Assembly: GCA_016800925.1 (NCBI GenBank)
Contig: JABCPU010000177.1
Coordinates: forward strand, 62,001-126,000
Origin: Suillus spraguei
Taxonomy: Eukaryota; Basidiomycota; Agaricomycetes; Boletales; Suillaceae
DNA length: 64,000 bases
Direction: 5' to 3'
Every line of letters starts with the position of its first letter. The stretch's first letter is position 1. Shown one piece after another: positions 12,188 to 23,060 of the stretch. A model generated the notes under the pieces. It searched no databases. It was given only the letters and a program-made list of their open reading frames with translations, and was not told where the DNA came from. A program made the position numbers and the translations under genes.

Positions 12188-13657
12188 TCAAACATCTCTA
12201 TTGTCATCATAGACGGGGTCATAGTCATCATAGTTGGCAACGTCTTCATCAGCAGCAGATCCTCCTAGCATATAAGCCGCTTCCTCCTCTGCTACAGTTC
12301 TTGCCCGTCGACCTTCCTTTCGTCGTCGACGGTTAATAAGATACTGTTCCCACCTACGCAGTGCATCATAGAATCCATCATCCTTCCAGGTAAGCGTAAA
12401 TGGAGGTTCCCCACGATGCTGAGGGCAATAAATGGATAGATGGGTAGGAGTGTGTCGCAGGCAAATTTGGCACTGGTAGTCAGGACAATTCTTTTGCCTA
12501 TGTCCAGTGATACCGCAGGTTCGGCATTTCATGTTTTCGTCAGTGTTAGAGGTGGCCATGCGTAGTGGTGATGGTGAAATAATGGGTGTGGGGCTAGTGG
12601 ACCGAGCACGCTTCTTCCCTTTCTGTCGCGTCATACGTTTTTAAGGCGAAGGTATTGTCGCGCCTAAGCTGCTTTTGCTGTTTGCTGGTTAGCGTGTACG
12701 CAGAGGTGGGGAGGTCTGGAGTAGTTCCTCGTTCAATAACCGCAAGAAGTTCGTTAGAGGACGAAGGGGAAGTGACGCCGAAGTCTTTAACTAGGACTGG
12801 TGAGACGGGGTCCATTGGACCAAATGATGACGGAATAGACATAGGGGGATGAATATGTAGATCACGAAGTCGGGGGCCAAGCGTTATCAGCTCAGTGACA
12901 GGGATCTTTAGTAATTTTGCGGCCTCACACTGCTCTTCTGTGCAAGGTTCATACAGCCACGCGGGATGGTCAAGAGAGACTATGACGGGAGATGGTAAGG
13001 TCGGTTTCTTGATAGGAGACGGGGTTCTGGGGGAGGCAAGGTTGGCTTGTGTTTGTTGTAGATCGGTAATGGCTTCTTCGACTAGGTTTCTGGCTGCTCT
13101 AGTCTCAGCGACTGATTGCTGGATGGTTTCGACGACTGTGTTGGTAAGCTGCCCGATTTCTTGAACAGCAGTGCATAAGCCAGAAAGGGCGTCAACACTA
13201 GAATACACACGTGAAGAAGAGGGTACTGGAATAGGAAGTGGCGTATCTTCCTGCGGAGAGGGGGTCGAGCAACACCTGCTCGACGTTCGGCCACGATGTG
13301 AATAGCTTCTTCAACATTGCTTTTAAAAGAACTGGGAAGCAACAGCATAGCGTAAGAACGAATATGTTTTTGAAGATGTAGGAAGCGTTGACGGAATGTA
13401 GGATCAATAGTTTCCTTAGCTGTGGCTTCAATGAGAGCGGCGGTGCAGATAATGTTGACGAGGAGGAGGGCCAGGAAGGCGCCTTTTTCTGTGAGGATTC
13501 TTTCAATTTCAAGGGCATGTCCTTCACATAGAAGGGCAGCTTCGATGTAAGAGGTATTGTCGATTTCTGTAGTGAGGGATCCGTAGTTTTCAACCTCAGA
13601 GTCGGAGTTGTCGTTGGCAATGGTAACGGGGGTGATGTAAGCAGTGGGGAAAGACAT
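12188..13657 (-). pseudogene. Extra ORF downstream of integrase (coiled coil plus CCHC knuckle)
   Basis: This accessory gene of the chromovirus starts 55 bp after the pol stop. It now reads as three overlapping frames (13657-13082, 13208-12594, 12634-12188). Comparison with the copy at 55181-56624 indicates one ancestral frame of about 490 residues, broken here by single-base indels near 13200-13260 and at the T run near 12640. The N-terminal part contains IRSYAMLLLPSSFK. The middle has a predicted coiled coil around VETIQQSVAETRAARNLVEE. The C-terminal part has a basic KGKKRAR stretch, a knuckle CRTCGITGHRQKNC, a second Cys/His cluster, an Arg-rich stretch and an acidic tail. It may be a second nucleic-acid-binding structural protein. 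I know no named family for the N-terminal half. Confidence 0.7.
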
Positions 13658-13711
13658 TTCAATGGTGGTAGTTGATCAAGTGCTGGTGCGAGTTGATTGA
13701 CTGAAGGATAA

Positions 13712-15970
13712 TCAGAGGGCGTGTTGCTTCTTATAAGCATTCAAGATTCGAGCGGAGTTCTTCAAGTTCTTTTCTGGGAGCCATTCATTATCTCCCGATG
13801 AATATCCTTTCCAGGAAACAAGATAACGTCGGCGAGTGCCGGTTCCTTTGTGAGAAAGGATTGCTTCTACTTCATATTCTTCTTCTTCTTCGATGATGTC
13901 AGGTGGTGGTTCGGGGAAGTTCGGCCCGTGTACATCTGTTTCGCTATAGGATGATAAGACAGAAGCGTGGAACGTGGGATGAATTTTCCACTGCAGAGGG
14001 AGTTTGAGTGTGAATGTGATGGGAGATAAGACATCAATGATCGGGAAAGGTCCGTATCGCTTTGGGGCAAGTTTCCTTGATGGGAGTTTGAGTCTAAGAT
14101 TAGCGGCAGATAGCCAGACCTTATCTCCGATCTTCCATGGGGTGTACTTATCTCCTCTGGATCGTTCGGCCATTGTCTGCATTGCAATGTTATGACAGGC
14201 GATTGCTTCTTCTCTTATCTTCTGCAGAGATCGTACTCGATCTTCTGCTGCAGGGACGGATGAATCAGGGATAAGATGAGGAATAGCGCGTGGTTCATAT
14301 CCCATCATCAGATAGAAGGGTGATGCATTCCTTGCATCATGTTTTCGGTGGTTATGGACAAATTTGGCGATTGGTAGATGTTCTACCCAATCTTCTGGAT
14401 TGTTGCGGCAGTAGATATGCAGGTATGTTTCAAGTTCTTGATTTAGTCTTTCGGTTTGACCATCGGTCTGAGGGTGGTAAGCCATAGATGGAGCAATGAC
14501 GTAGTCGAGAAGTCGGGCAAGTTCCTTAGAGAAGCGTGATAGGAATTGCGGGCCTCGATCTGAGATAACTTTGTCATGGAGTCCAAATCGTCGGTAAACA
14601 TGTTTCAAGAATAGCTTGGCAATTCCTTCGGATGTGACGGTTTTCAAGCAAGGAATAACAATTACCCCCTTCGTAAGGCCATGGTTGACCACGACCATGA
14701 TACTGTCAAACCCGCCAGAGACAGGGAGGTCGGTGATAAGATTGACAGAGACCTGAGAGAAAGGACGGGTCGCAGAGGAGGGAATCGGGGCAAGTGGGGG
14801 TCGAACGGGATGTGTATCCGCCTTCATTTGCTGACAAAGGGCGCAACCCTCAACGTATTTCCGAATGTAGGAGCCCATAGCGGGCCACCAAGCCTCTCGT
14901 TTAACAAGCTCTTCTGTTTTGAATCTACCGGGATGACCCGCGGTAGGATGATCATGATACCTTTTTAGGATATCAGAGCGATGCGCCGGTGGAATATAGG
15001 CGCAATTCTTAAAATAGAGGACGTTCTCCTCAATCTTCCAGTCAGAGAGTGCCGATTTCATAGGGGGAAGGCACACGCCATCAAGGGCATCAGACGCCGT
15101 CTTGAAGACAGGGTCGTCGAGGGGGTCAGAGGATGACAGCACATCCTTCAAGTCGGTGTCAATAAGACGAACAAATAGAGCGTCAGGGAGGAGAGTCTGG
15201 TCTTCGTTATTGTCTTTGCCGGAATCGTAGTCGGACCGGCGAGATAGTGCATCAGGTACTGCTAATTTAGTACCTGCAATGTGATGCAGTTCGATGTCAA
15301 AAATAGACAAAATCAATTGCCAACGTGCTTGGCGACAGGTAAGCTTCTGTGCACTTCTAAAGTACAGAAGATTCTTGTGGTCGGTGAATACCAGGACAGG
15401 GTGAGGGTTCCCTTCGAGATAATGACGCCATTCATTCAGTGCCCGGATCACGGCAAGGAGTTCCCGATCAAAGATCTGGTAATTGCGTTCTGCGGGGTTC
15501 AAAGACTGTGAGAGATATGCACATGGGTGGTAGATACCATTTTCATCAGTCTGCAAGAGAACTCCTCCGGTTGCTACGAGCGAAGCATCAGTAGCAATAG
15601 CAAATTGTCGGGACGGATCAGGGTTACGGAGTACCGGTTGGGATGTGAAGCGTCGTTTCAATTCCTCAAAGGTGTCCATACATTCAGTTGACCATTCAAA
15701 GGCCTTATCTTTCTTTGTTAAATCGATAAGGGGTCGGGCGATGTCAGAATAGTGGGAAATGAACGTGCGGTAGAAGTTGCAAAATCCTAGGAATGACCGA
15801 ACATCTTTTACAGATTTCGGGACTGGCCATTCGGAGATTCCCTTGGTCTTGGCGGTATCCATAGCAACTTGTCTGGGGCAAATTATCATTCCGAGGTATT
15901 CTACTTCTTCTGCATCAAAGGTGCATTTCTCCAGTTTCAAGAATAGGTGTTCCTTCCGTATCTTCGTCAA
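13712..15970 (-). pseudogene. Element 1 pol: RT end, RNase H, integrase, chromodomain (752 aa frame)
   Basis: Order of domains: RT thumb (FLGFCNFYRTFISHY); RNase H with [21 protein letters not shown] and PDALSRR; integrase zinc finger (HDHPTAGHPGR ... CALCQQMK); integrase core with ISDRGPQF and [14 protein letters not shown]; and a C-terminal chromodomain ([31 protein letters not shown]). The first core Asp reads Asn (VSVNLITDLP, codon at 14741-14743), whereas the copy at 54.7-61 kb reads Asp. A second nearby Asp is also Asn (VVVNHG). Chromodomains usually steer integration to marked heterochromatin. The frame is long and open, but the active site is damaged. Confidence 0.93.
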
Positions 15971-16045
15971 AACCCGTCTTGTTCATTCATGATGTTCTGT
16001 CATAGTTGTTGAGAAAATGAGAATATCGTCCATGTAGATATCCAT

Positions 16046-17710
16046 CTATCCTTCGTTAATTTCTTGCTGGAAGGTACGATTCATATATGCTTGGAAAGTT
16101 GCTGGGGAATTGCAGAGACCAAAGAACATGACGTTCGGTTCAAAAAGTCCGAATTCCGTAGTGAAAGCAGCTTTCCACCTATCATCAGGATGGATGCGAA
16201 TATTGTTATAGCCGGACCGGATATCCATTTTCGTAAAAAACTGTGCATCGTGAAGGCGTGCGACAAGGGAAATGGGGAGTGGAAGCGGATATGCATTCTT
16301 GACTGTCCAATCATTAATGTAGCGAAAATCTTGACAGGGACGCAATTCTCCACTCTTCTTTCCCACAAAGAAGAAGCCACTGGCTTGGGGTGACTTCGAT
16401 TCTGAGATGAATCCTTTCGCAATGTTTTCATCAATAAACGTTTTGACAGCAGCGCGTTCTTTTTCTGATAGCGGGTAAACCTTAGATGTACGGGGAATGA
16501 AACCGGGTTTAGTATCAATCCGATGATCAATACCAGGGCGTCCGGGGGGTAGTTTGTTCAATCCGTCTTTAGCAAAGACATCTGCGAAGTCGTGTAGATA
16601 GTCCGGGACCAATTTTTCGAAGGATTTCTTTTTCTTTTCCTTCTCATCCGTGGCGAATTCCTGAGCTTTGTTACTATATTTCGGAGGAGGAAGGGGAATT
16701 GTGGAGTAGGAGGAGGATTGTTCGAGTTGAGAAGTTCCATCACATGTCAAGGGTGTATCCATGGATACTTCTTCTATAATCCTCATGCTGACTCCATCGG
16801 TATCGTATTCCACAAGAAATTCTCCATCTCCTAGTTCATATGATGAAATTTCTCGCACTTCCGGTGCGTGCCAGACATCGTGCAGGGTGTTAAATTGGTC
16901 ATCATCCTCTGTTGGAATCAACGAGGGCACAGGTTCTTCGTTATCGGGGATTTCTTCTACTGAAGCTGAAAGAGTTTTCGGGGGAACATAGAATTTGGAT
17001 AATTTCGGTACATTGGTGTCTCGCCCAGGGATTTCCTCTTCAGCTTTCCTTTTTCCGTGTTTCTGTTCATCTATTGGTCGTTGCTCAATAGGTTCTTGTC
17101 TGACCCGATGCTCGGGTTTGGATTCATTCTTGCGCTTTTCCGCGCGGGGAATCGGTGATACTGATCTTGGCAGTTGGATGCGTGGAGTGGGGTCTGCAGT
17201 ATGTGGCATTCGTACTTCTGGTTCAAGGTCTTCGGGGGCATCAATAGGAGAAGCGATGAAAGGTTTCGGAAGGCGGGAATGCTGCCATCTAGTGTGATGA
17301 TTGAAGAGTCGGGGCAACCCGTTCTTCTTTCGATCCATATCTAGATCAATTTTGATCTCATCTGATTTCTCCGTCCGTGAAAGGATAAGTGTTTCAGCAG
17401 CCCAATCTATAATTGGGTTCATTGCTCGTAACCATGGAATTCCAAGGAGGATTTGATCTCTCCTTCCTAGCTTGGTGATGTTGAATTTTCCATACATGGT
17501 TCGTTCATCAATCTTGACTACTAGGAGACAGTAGTGTGTGATTGGTCCTCCTTTGATAAGAGTTCCATCTGCTGTAGTAACTCGAAACGGTGTTTTGAGT
17601 TTTCGTCGTGTGATTTGATGGAGTTTCACAAACTCTTTGGAAATGAATGTTCCCGCCGCTCCTGAATCGATGACGGCGGTGGTGTCGACGGATTTCAAAC
17701 GAGTACGCAA
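16046..17710 (-). pseudogene. Element 1 protease and N-terminal reverse transcriptase (554 aa frame)
   Basis: The frame starts with the aspartic protease (DSGAAGTFI active site; later ILLGIPWLRAMNP). A linker rich in charged residues follows, then the RT fingers/palm: [66 protein letters not shown]. It stops at TAG (16046-16048), where the other copies have TGG. The next codons give YMDDILIF, and a further TGA at 15983-15985 replaces CGA. Protease and RT would normally be made as one polyprotein with RNase H and integrase. Confidence 0.93.
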
Positions 17711-17839
17711 GTGAAGGGTGATAGGGATGCAAAGTTCTTTTCTTTCACCTACAGCACGTACAAGTCTTAGTAATACACTGGGAGAAACATACGTTGAATC
17801 TTTGTTTCTCCAAGTTAAAAATCCTCGACAATCCGTCTC

Positions 17840-18639
17840 ACGGTTTCTTTGTCTTCATCTTCTTCTCTGACTTCAGTTTGTCGGAGCGGGGTCTTCTTCT
17901 TTCTATCAGGACAGTTATGAATACGGTGTCCTGTCTTCTTGCATCCGAAGCATTGTCCCTTCTTCATGCATTCAGATCTCTCCATATTGGAGATTCAATC
18001 TATGACCATTGCATTGGAATCACGGTTCGGAATGTACTGTGCATTTCCATAATTCTTCTTCTTCTGTTGTGGAGCATGACGCGTCCTCATGGCTTGAAGG
18101 CGATGATAGGAATTGTCAATGGAAACGCATTGCAGCACAACGTCTCGAAATACTTCGGAGACATCTCCTAGTGCGAAAAGCTTTGTAAGGATACCCCAAC
18201 TCAGGCCATCTTGGAAGAATTGGATCTTTGTTGCATTATCAGTGATATGAGCCTTGGCTGCAAGTGCCTCGAAATCAGCGATATAAGTGTGAAGATCTCC
18301 AGTTCCTTGTTTGAGATCCCTGAGTTTTGTGAGTGCGGTTCCTTTAGTATCCACTGGCTTGAAGGCTTCTTTAAAACTTTTCATAAAATCCACCATGGTT
18401 CCATAACCAACTTTTCGTCCGGAGGTGTCGGTTGATTGGGCATGGTCAAGGAACTGTTCCTTCCAAGATTTGGCATTCTTCTTGGTCATGAAGGATGATC
18501 TTCTGCTTGTCGGTGGTATAGAGCTTTTCATTGATGTCAAAGTGCAAGTTGCACGACTGGATAAACTCGCGAGAGTTATCGCGATCTCCATCAAACCTTT
18601 TGGTTGACCGATCTTGTATTCAAATTCTTTGGTCGTCAT
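17840..18639 (-). pseudogene. Element 1 gag with zinc knuckle
   Basis: Begins MTTKEFEYKIGQPK. It contains NAKSWKEQFLDHAQ, LRDLKQGTGDLHTYIADFEALA and IQFFQDGL, typical of Ty3/Gypsy capsid proteins. A TGA at 17995-17997 (CGA in the other copies) cuts it just before the knuckle CFGCKKTGHR. Between GQPK and the KNAKSW region the frame appears shifted relative to the older element, whose equivalent reads FDGDHDNFPG, so there are probably two compensating indels. Confidence 0.88.
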
Positions 18640-18839
18640 GGTTGATGATTCATCTGGTGAGTTATACTTTCTCGGTGCCTACATGCGCTATCTTGCTGTC
18701 CGTTAGGGCTTGTCTTCTGTCAGGGGGCTTCCTCTTGACAATCTGCTCAGCGTACGCGTACGCTAGTCTGCTGATCTAAGCGATCAGGGTTCAGGGTCGA
18801 AGACTGGATAGTCGACGATCAAAATGGACTTTAATCTTT

Positions 18840-19315
18840 TGTTACGAACTGGGGTGGCATCACCAGCGACAGTGAAAAGACACAGTCGGTCTGCTGGGAG
18901 TTCTTACAATGTCCAAAAGAGAACAAGGTGAAGGTACGAGGAACGCGTTCCAAGTACGATCAAGGGTTCAGCCTCGAAGACAAGTCTAAGAGGTATCTGC
19001 GAGAATAGAGACTAAGGCTAAGGAGTGCTTAGACTTAGAGACAATTCAAGACGACTTAGGTTGGAGGCCTAAGCGAAGGAGATTCCAGGTAAAACCCAGT
19101 AAGATTAAAGTAAAGAATCTACTACAAGTACACTGTGCTTAAATAGACCAATATGTGCGCACAGACCAAGTAACCGTGAGATCGTAACTGCATATCCTAA
19201 TAAGGAAGGCATGTATTGTACAGATGCATTGAGCATATGAGTCAGAGTCATGTGACACGTCATACAAGACAGGAAACAAAGGGGAAAATGAATAGGGGTA
19301 CGTACAACTGTAACA
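18840..19315 (-). repeat. 5' LTR of element 1
   Basis: 476 bp with TGTTAC/GTAACA ends, followed on its right by the target duplication CCCTT. The sequence just inside (18839 downwards, AAAAGATTAAAGTCC on the element strand) is where a primer binding site should lie. I could not match it to a tRNA 3' end from memory. Confidence 0.95.
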
Positions 19316-20700
19316 CCCTTAGCGATGTTCTCATCAATAAATGTTTTTACCGAAGTTCGTTCTTTTTCAGACAGCGGGTAAACCTTAGATGTTCAAGGAA
19401 TGAAGCCAGGTTTGGTATTGATGCGATGGTCAATACCAGGTCATTCAGGGGGAAGTTTGTTAAGTCCATCTTTGGCAAAGACGTCAGTGAAGTCATGGAG
19501 ATAGGATGGTACAAGTTCTTTGAATGATTTCTTCTTCTTTTCCTTTTCATCAATTGCAAATTCTTGTGCTTTGTTGCTATACTTTGGTGGGGGAAGTGAG
19601 ACGGTAGAATAATTCAGGAGTTGTTCAAGTCGGGAAGTTCTGTCGCGACTTAGGGGTGTATCCATGGATACTTTGTCGATGATTCTCATGTGACTTCTGT
19701 CGATGTCATATTCAACCAAGAATTCTCCTTCTCCAAGTTCATAGGATGATACTTCTCATACTTCGGGGGCACTCCATATGTCATGCATCATATTGAATTG
19801 CTCATCTTCCTCAGCAGGTATAGTGGGCATCATGGGTTCGTCCTGATCAGGAATTTCTTCGATAGAAGCAGAAGAAGTTGATGATTTGGGCGGTACAAAG
19901 TATTTGGTTAACTTCGGAATATTATGAGCTTGTCCTCCGAGGTCTTCTTCAGTTTTCCGCTTTCCTTGTTGTTGTTCTTTGATTGGTCATTGCTCAACGG
20001 GTTTCGATGGTGGTCGAAACTCCAGTTCTGACTCATTCTTTCATTTTTCTACACGAGGAATAGGTGATGGGGGACGTGATGGTATCCTTACTCGTGGAGA
20101 GGTTTCATCGATCATAAGTTCATTAGGGATGTCAATCGTAGGAGCAACAATGAGTTTCGGAAGTTTTGAATTCTGCCATTTCTTGGTGTGGTAGGGGAAT
20201 GTGGGAGGTAATCCATTCTTCTTCCAATCTGTATCCATGTCTTGTTCGATTTCATCAGACTTTATTGTTTGTGGGAGGACAAGTGTTTCGGCAGCCCAAT
20301 CTATACTTGGGTTCATTGCACGCAACCACGGGATTCCCAAAAGAATTTGGTCTCTTCATCCAAGTTTAGTGATATTGAACTTTCCATACATGGTTCATTC
20401 ATCAATTTTTACCACTAGAAGGCAATAATGCATGATTGGTCCTCCTTAGATAAGGGTTCCATCTGCGGTGGTAACTCGAAATGGTGTTTTGAGTTTTTGT
20501 TGTGTGATTTGATGGAGTTTCACAAACTCCTTGGAGATGAACATTCCTGCTGTGCTGGAGTCAATAATGGCAGTAGTGTTGACGGATTTTAAGCGAGTAC
20601 ATGAATGAAGGGTGATAGGAATATGAAATTCTTTTCTTTCACCTACAGCACGTACAAGTCTTAGTAATACATTGGGAGAAACATATGTCGAGTCTTTGTT
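19316..20700 (-). pseudogene. Older Gypsy element: protease, linker and start of RT
   Basis: This is the 5' part of the same pol gene as at 10519-11678. It includes IPWLRAMNPSIDWAAETLVL (protease end), an acidic Pro-rich linker and [21 protein letters not shown] leading into the RT. The protease active site region (about 20560) and the linker are interrupted by stops and shifts. The gene is split by the CCCTT insertion site of element 1. Confidence 0.88.
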
Positions 20701-20744
20701 TCTCCAAGTTAAAAATCCTCTACAATTCGTCTCACGGTTTCTTC

Positions 20745-21567
20745 TTCTTCTTCTTGAATTTCTTTGACTTCCACTTGATGGAGTGGGGTCTTCTTTTTCT
20801 TATCAGGGCAGTTACTGATGCGGTGACCTATCTTTCAACATCTGAAACATTGTCCTTTTCTCATGCATTCAGATCTTTCTGTGTCAGTGATTCGATCTAT
20901 GACCATCGTGTTTGAATCACGACTAGGTGTGTAATGCGCATTTCCATAGTTCTTCTTCTTCTGTGGAGCGTAACATGCTCGTAATGCCTGAAGATGTTGG
21001 TGGGAGTTGTCGATGGAAACGCATTGTGATACGACATTGTGGAATACATCTGGGACGTCTCCTGGTGCGAATAGTTTGGTCAAGATGCCTAGGTTAAGGC
21101 CATCTTGGAAGAATTGGATCTTCATTGCATTGTCAATGATGTGGGCCTTAGCTGCAAGCGCTTCGAAATTAGCGATGAAAGTCTGGAGCTCTCCATTCCC
21201 TTGTTTAAGGCCTCTGAGTTTCATTAATGCAGTTCCCACAAAATCTACCAGTTCGAAAGCTTCATTGAAGCTTTTCATGAAATCTTTCATCATTCTGTAG
21301 CCAACTTTTTGTCCAGAAGAATCTATGGATTGAGCGTGGGTGAGAAATTGCTCTTTTCATGATTTGGCATTCTTCTCCGTCATGAAGGACGAAATGAAAA
21401 TGATCTTCTGCTTGTCATTGGTATAGAACTTTTCATTGATGTCGAAGTATGCATTACATGATAGAATGAATTCCAGGGAAATTGTCATGATCTCCATCAA
21501 AAGCAGTTGGGAGACCAATTTTGTACTCAAAATCTTTTCTGGTGGTAGTAGTCATCATCATCATCAT
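20745..21567 (-). pseudogene. Older Gypsy element: gag
   Basis: Starts at an ATG run (21567) with KDFEYKIGLPTAFDGDHDNF. It continues with FMKSFNEAFELVDF, LRGLKQGNGELQTFIANFEALA and the knuckle KGQCFRC, immediately followed by a TGA stop. The first half contains stops and frameshifts. It is clearly homologous to but well diverged from element 1 gag. Confidence 0.88.
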
Positions 21568-21690
21568 GAGTCGTCTGAGTGAGTTATGCTTTCTTGGTGC
21601 CTACATGCACGGTCTTGCTGTCCATTAGGGCTTATCGGGGTTTGAGGGGTTGAAGACTGGATAGTCAACAATCAATGTTACTTTAATCTT

Positions 21691-22158
21691 TTGTTATGAA
21701 CTGAGGTGGCATCACCAGCGACAGTGATAAGACACAGCCGGTCTGCTGGGAGGTTGGACTACGTTCAAAAGAGAATGAGGACTACTACAAGGAAGTATTC
21801 CGAGTAGGATCAAGGGTTCGATCAAAGAGTCACGACTCTAAGATGATCGGTAGAATAGAGACTAAGTCCAAGGAGTGCTTAGACTTAGAGACGACTCAGA
21901 TGACTTAGGTTGGAGGCTTAAGCAAAGGATATTCCAGGTAAAACCCAGTAAGATTAAAGTGCAGAATACAAGTGTAATACAATGTGCTTAAATAAGGCAA
22001 TATGTGCGCACAGACCAAGGCAGTGGTGAGAATGTAAGTGCATATTCTTTAGAGGAGGGCAATTATAGTACAGACGGTTGAATGTATAAGTCAAGAGAGA
22101 GTCACGTGATATGTAAGACAAGAGCATAGAAGGAAGAATGAATAGGGGCGCATATGAC
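21691..22158 (-). repeat. 5' LTR of the older element (type B), right end displaced
   Basis: Starts TGTTATGAACTGAGG and shares the type B middle with 5410-5879. It runs to AGGGGCGCATATGAC at 22158. Its last bases, ACTGTAACA, are found only at 24784-24792, on the far side of an inserted inverted-repeat element. Confidence 0.85.
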
Positions 22159-22177
22159 CACCTGTTAGTGGGGGAAG

Positions 22178-23060
22178 GATATATCCAAACTGGCTTATTA
22201 GCCAAAAACCCTGATACATCATTCAGTTTAGCCATCCACTATGGCACTGCCCAGGTTGATGTATCCTTGGTGAATCCCAGGTATACATCATTCCCAGCAT
22301 ATTTTCACCCACAATATTCTGACACTCCATAGCTCCGCATTTTGGGCCACCTACTGTGGGAATTTCCCCACAACACCAAAAACATCGCCCATTCTGGGAA
22401 CCTCCACAATATCAATTGTTCCCACACCCTCCCCACCTTACTGCAGCTTCACCACTACACCACAATAAGCCCCCCCTGTATCTAAGTAGTAGTTTGGTAT
22501 AAATATGTATAATATAATGCAATAGACCGCTTTTTTTGTTTATTTGTATGTCTCCTCCTCCTCCAGGGGCCATTCAAAATAGGTTAGGGTATAGAACACT
22601 TTCGCAATTTTGCCTCTTTAACAGGGAAGTGTTCTAGGATGTTCAGACCATGTTTAAGAGTATATATGAAGAGATTCCCATCTTTATTTGACCCCCTGAA
22701 GCTCCCTACATCAATAAATATAGCATATATACAGGAAAATACAAATATGTTCTCATGTGTTAATTTATGGGTACAGAGCCTCTGAAACATGATTCCCATC
22801 ATCTATCTAATGTTATGAACAATGTATCAGGAGCTCAGGACCATAGGATAAGACCTTGTTGTGTAGTGCATCCCCCCTCTCCTGATGGTTTACCTCCTGT
22901 GAAATTTTTAATTTTTTCCTGCAGGACCGAACCTCAAGGAGGGTGTGTGGTCTATTCCTATGTATATTTAGAGTATATCTATCAGGTAGATACTCCAAGA
23001 AACCTATAGTATTCTTCTACAGGAGCAACAACTTGACAAATCACATTTTTCACAAGTTTG
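22178..23060 (+). repeat. Left arm of the long inverted repeat
   Basis: Begins GATATATCCAAACTGG and is the reverse complement of 23876-24759 with very few differences (for example CAGGTAG against CATGTAG near 22985/23950). It contains an 80-residue open frame (22767-23009) mirrored in the other arm; I regard this as incidental. Confidence 0.9.

Larger units (their letters stand above)
11679..19315 (-). mobile_element. Full-length Ty3/Gypsy chromovirus (element 1), inactive
   Basis: A 7637-bp LTR retrotransposon on the minus strand, bounded by 476-bp LTRs and by a perfect 5-bp target duplication CCCTT (11674-11678 and 19316-19320). Order from its 5' end: LTR, gag, protease, RT, RNase H, integrase with chromodomain, an extra ORF, polypurine tract, LTR. 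I count 6 differences between the two LTRs (about 98.7% identity), so insertion was fairly recent. It lies inside the RT gene of a related older element. In-frame stops at 17995-17997, 16046-16048 and 15983-15985 and a mutated integrase Asp make it non-autonomous. Confidence 0.95.

Noticed and set aside
13082..13225. A hydrophobic, membrane-like segment (CILVLTPFLAYALLF) in the chromovirus extra ORF, which would suggest an envelope-like protein
   Set aside because: Comparison with the second copy shows this stretch is read in the wrong frame after a one-base indel. The ancestral frame is Pro/Ser-rich and joins the coiled coil.
11679..19315. Classical repeat-induced point mutation as in Neurospora
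   Set aside because: The changes are few and favour CpG context rather than CpA, and one nonsense change (TGG to TAG) is outside CpG. Methyl-CpG deamination explains the pattern better.
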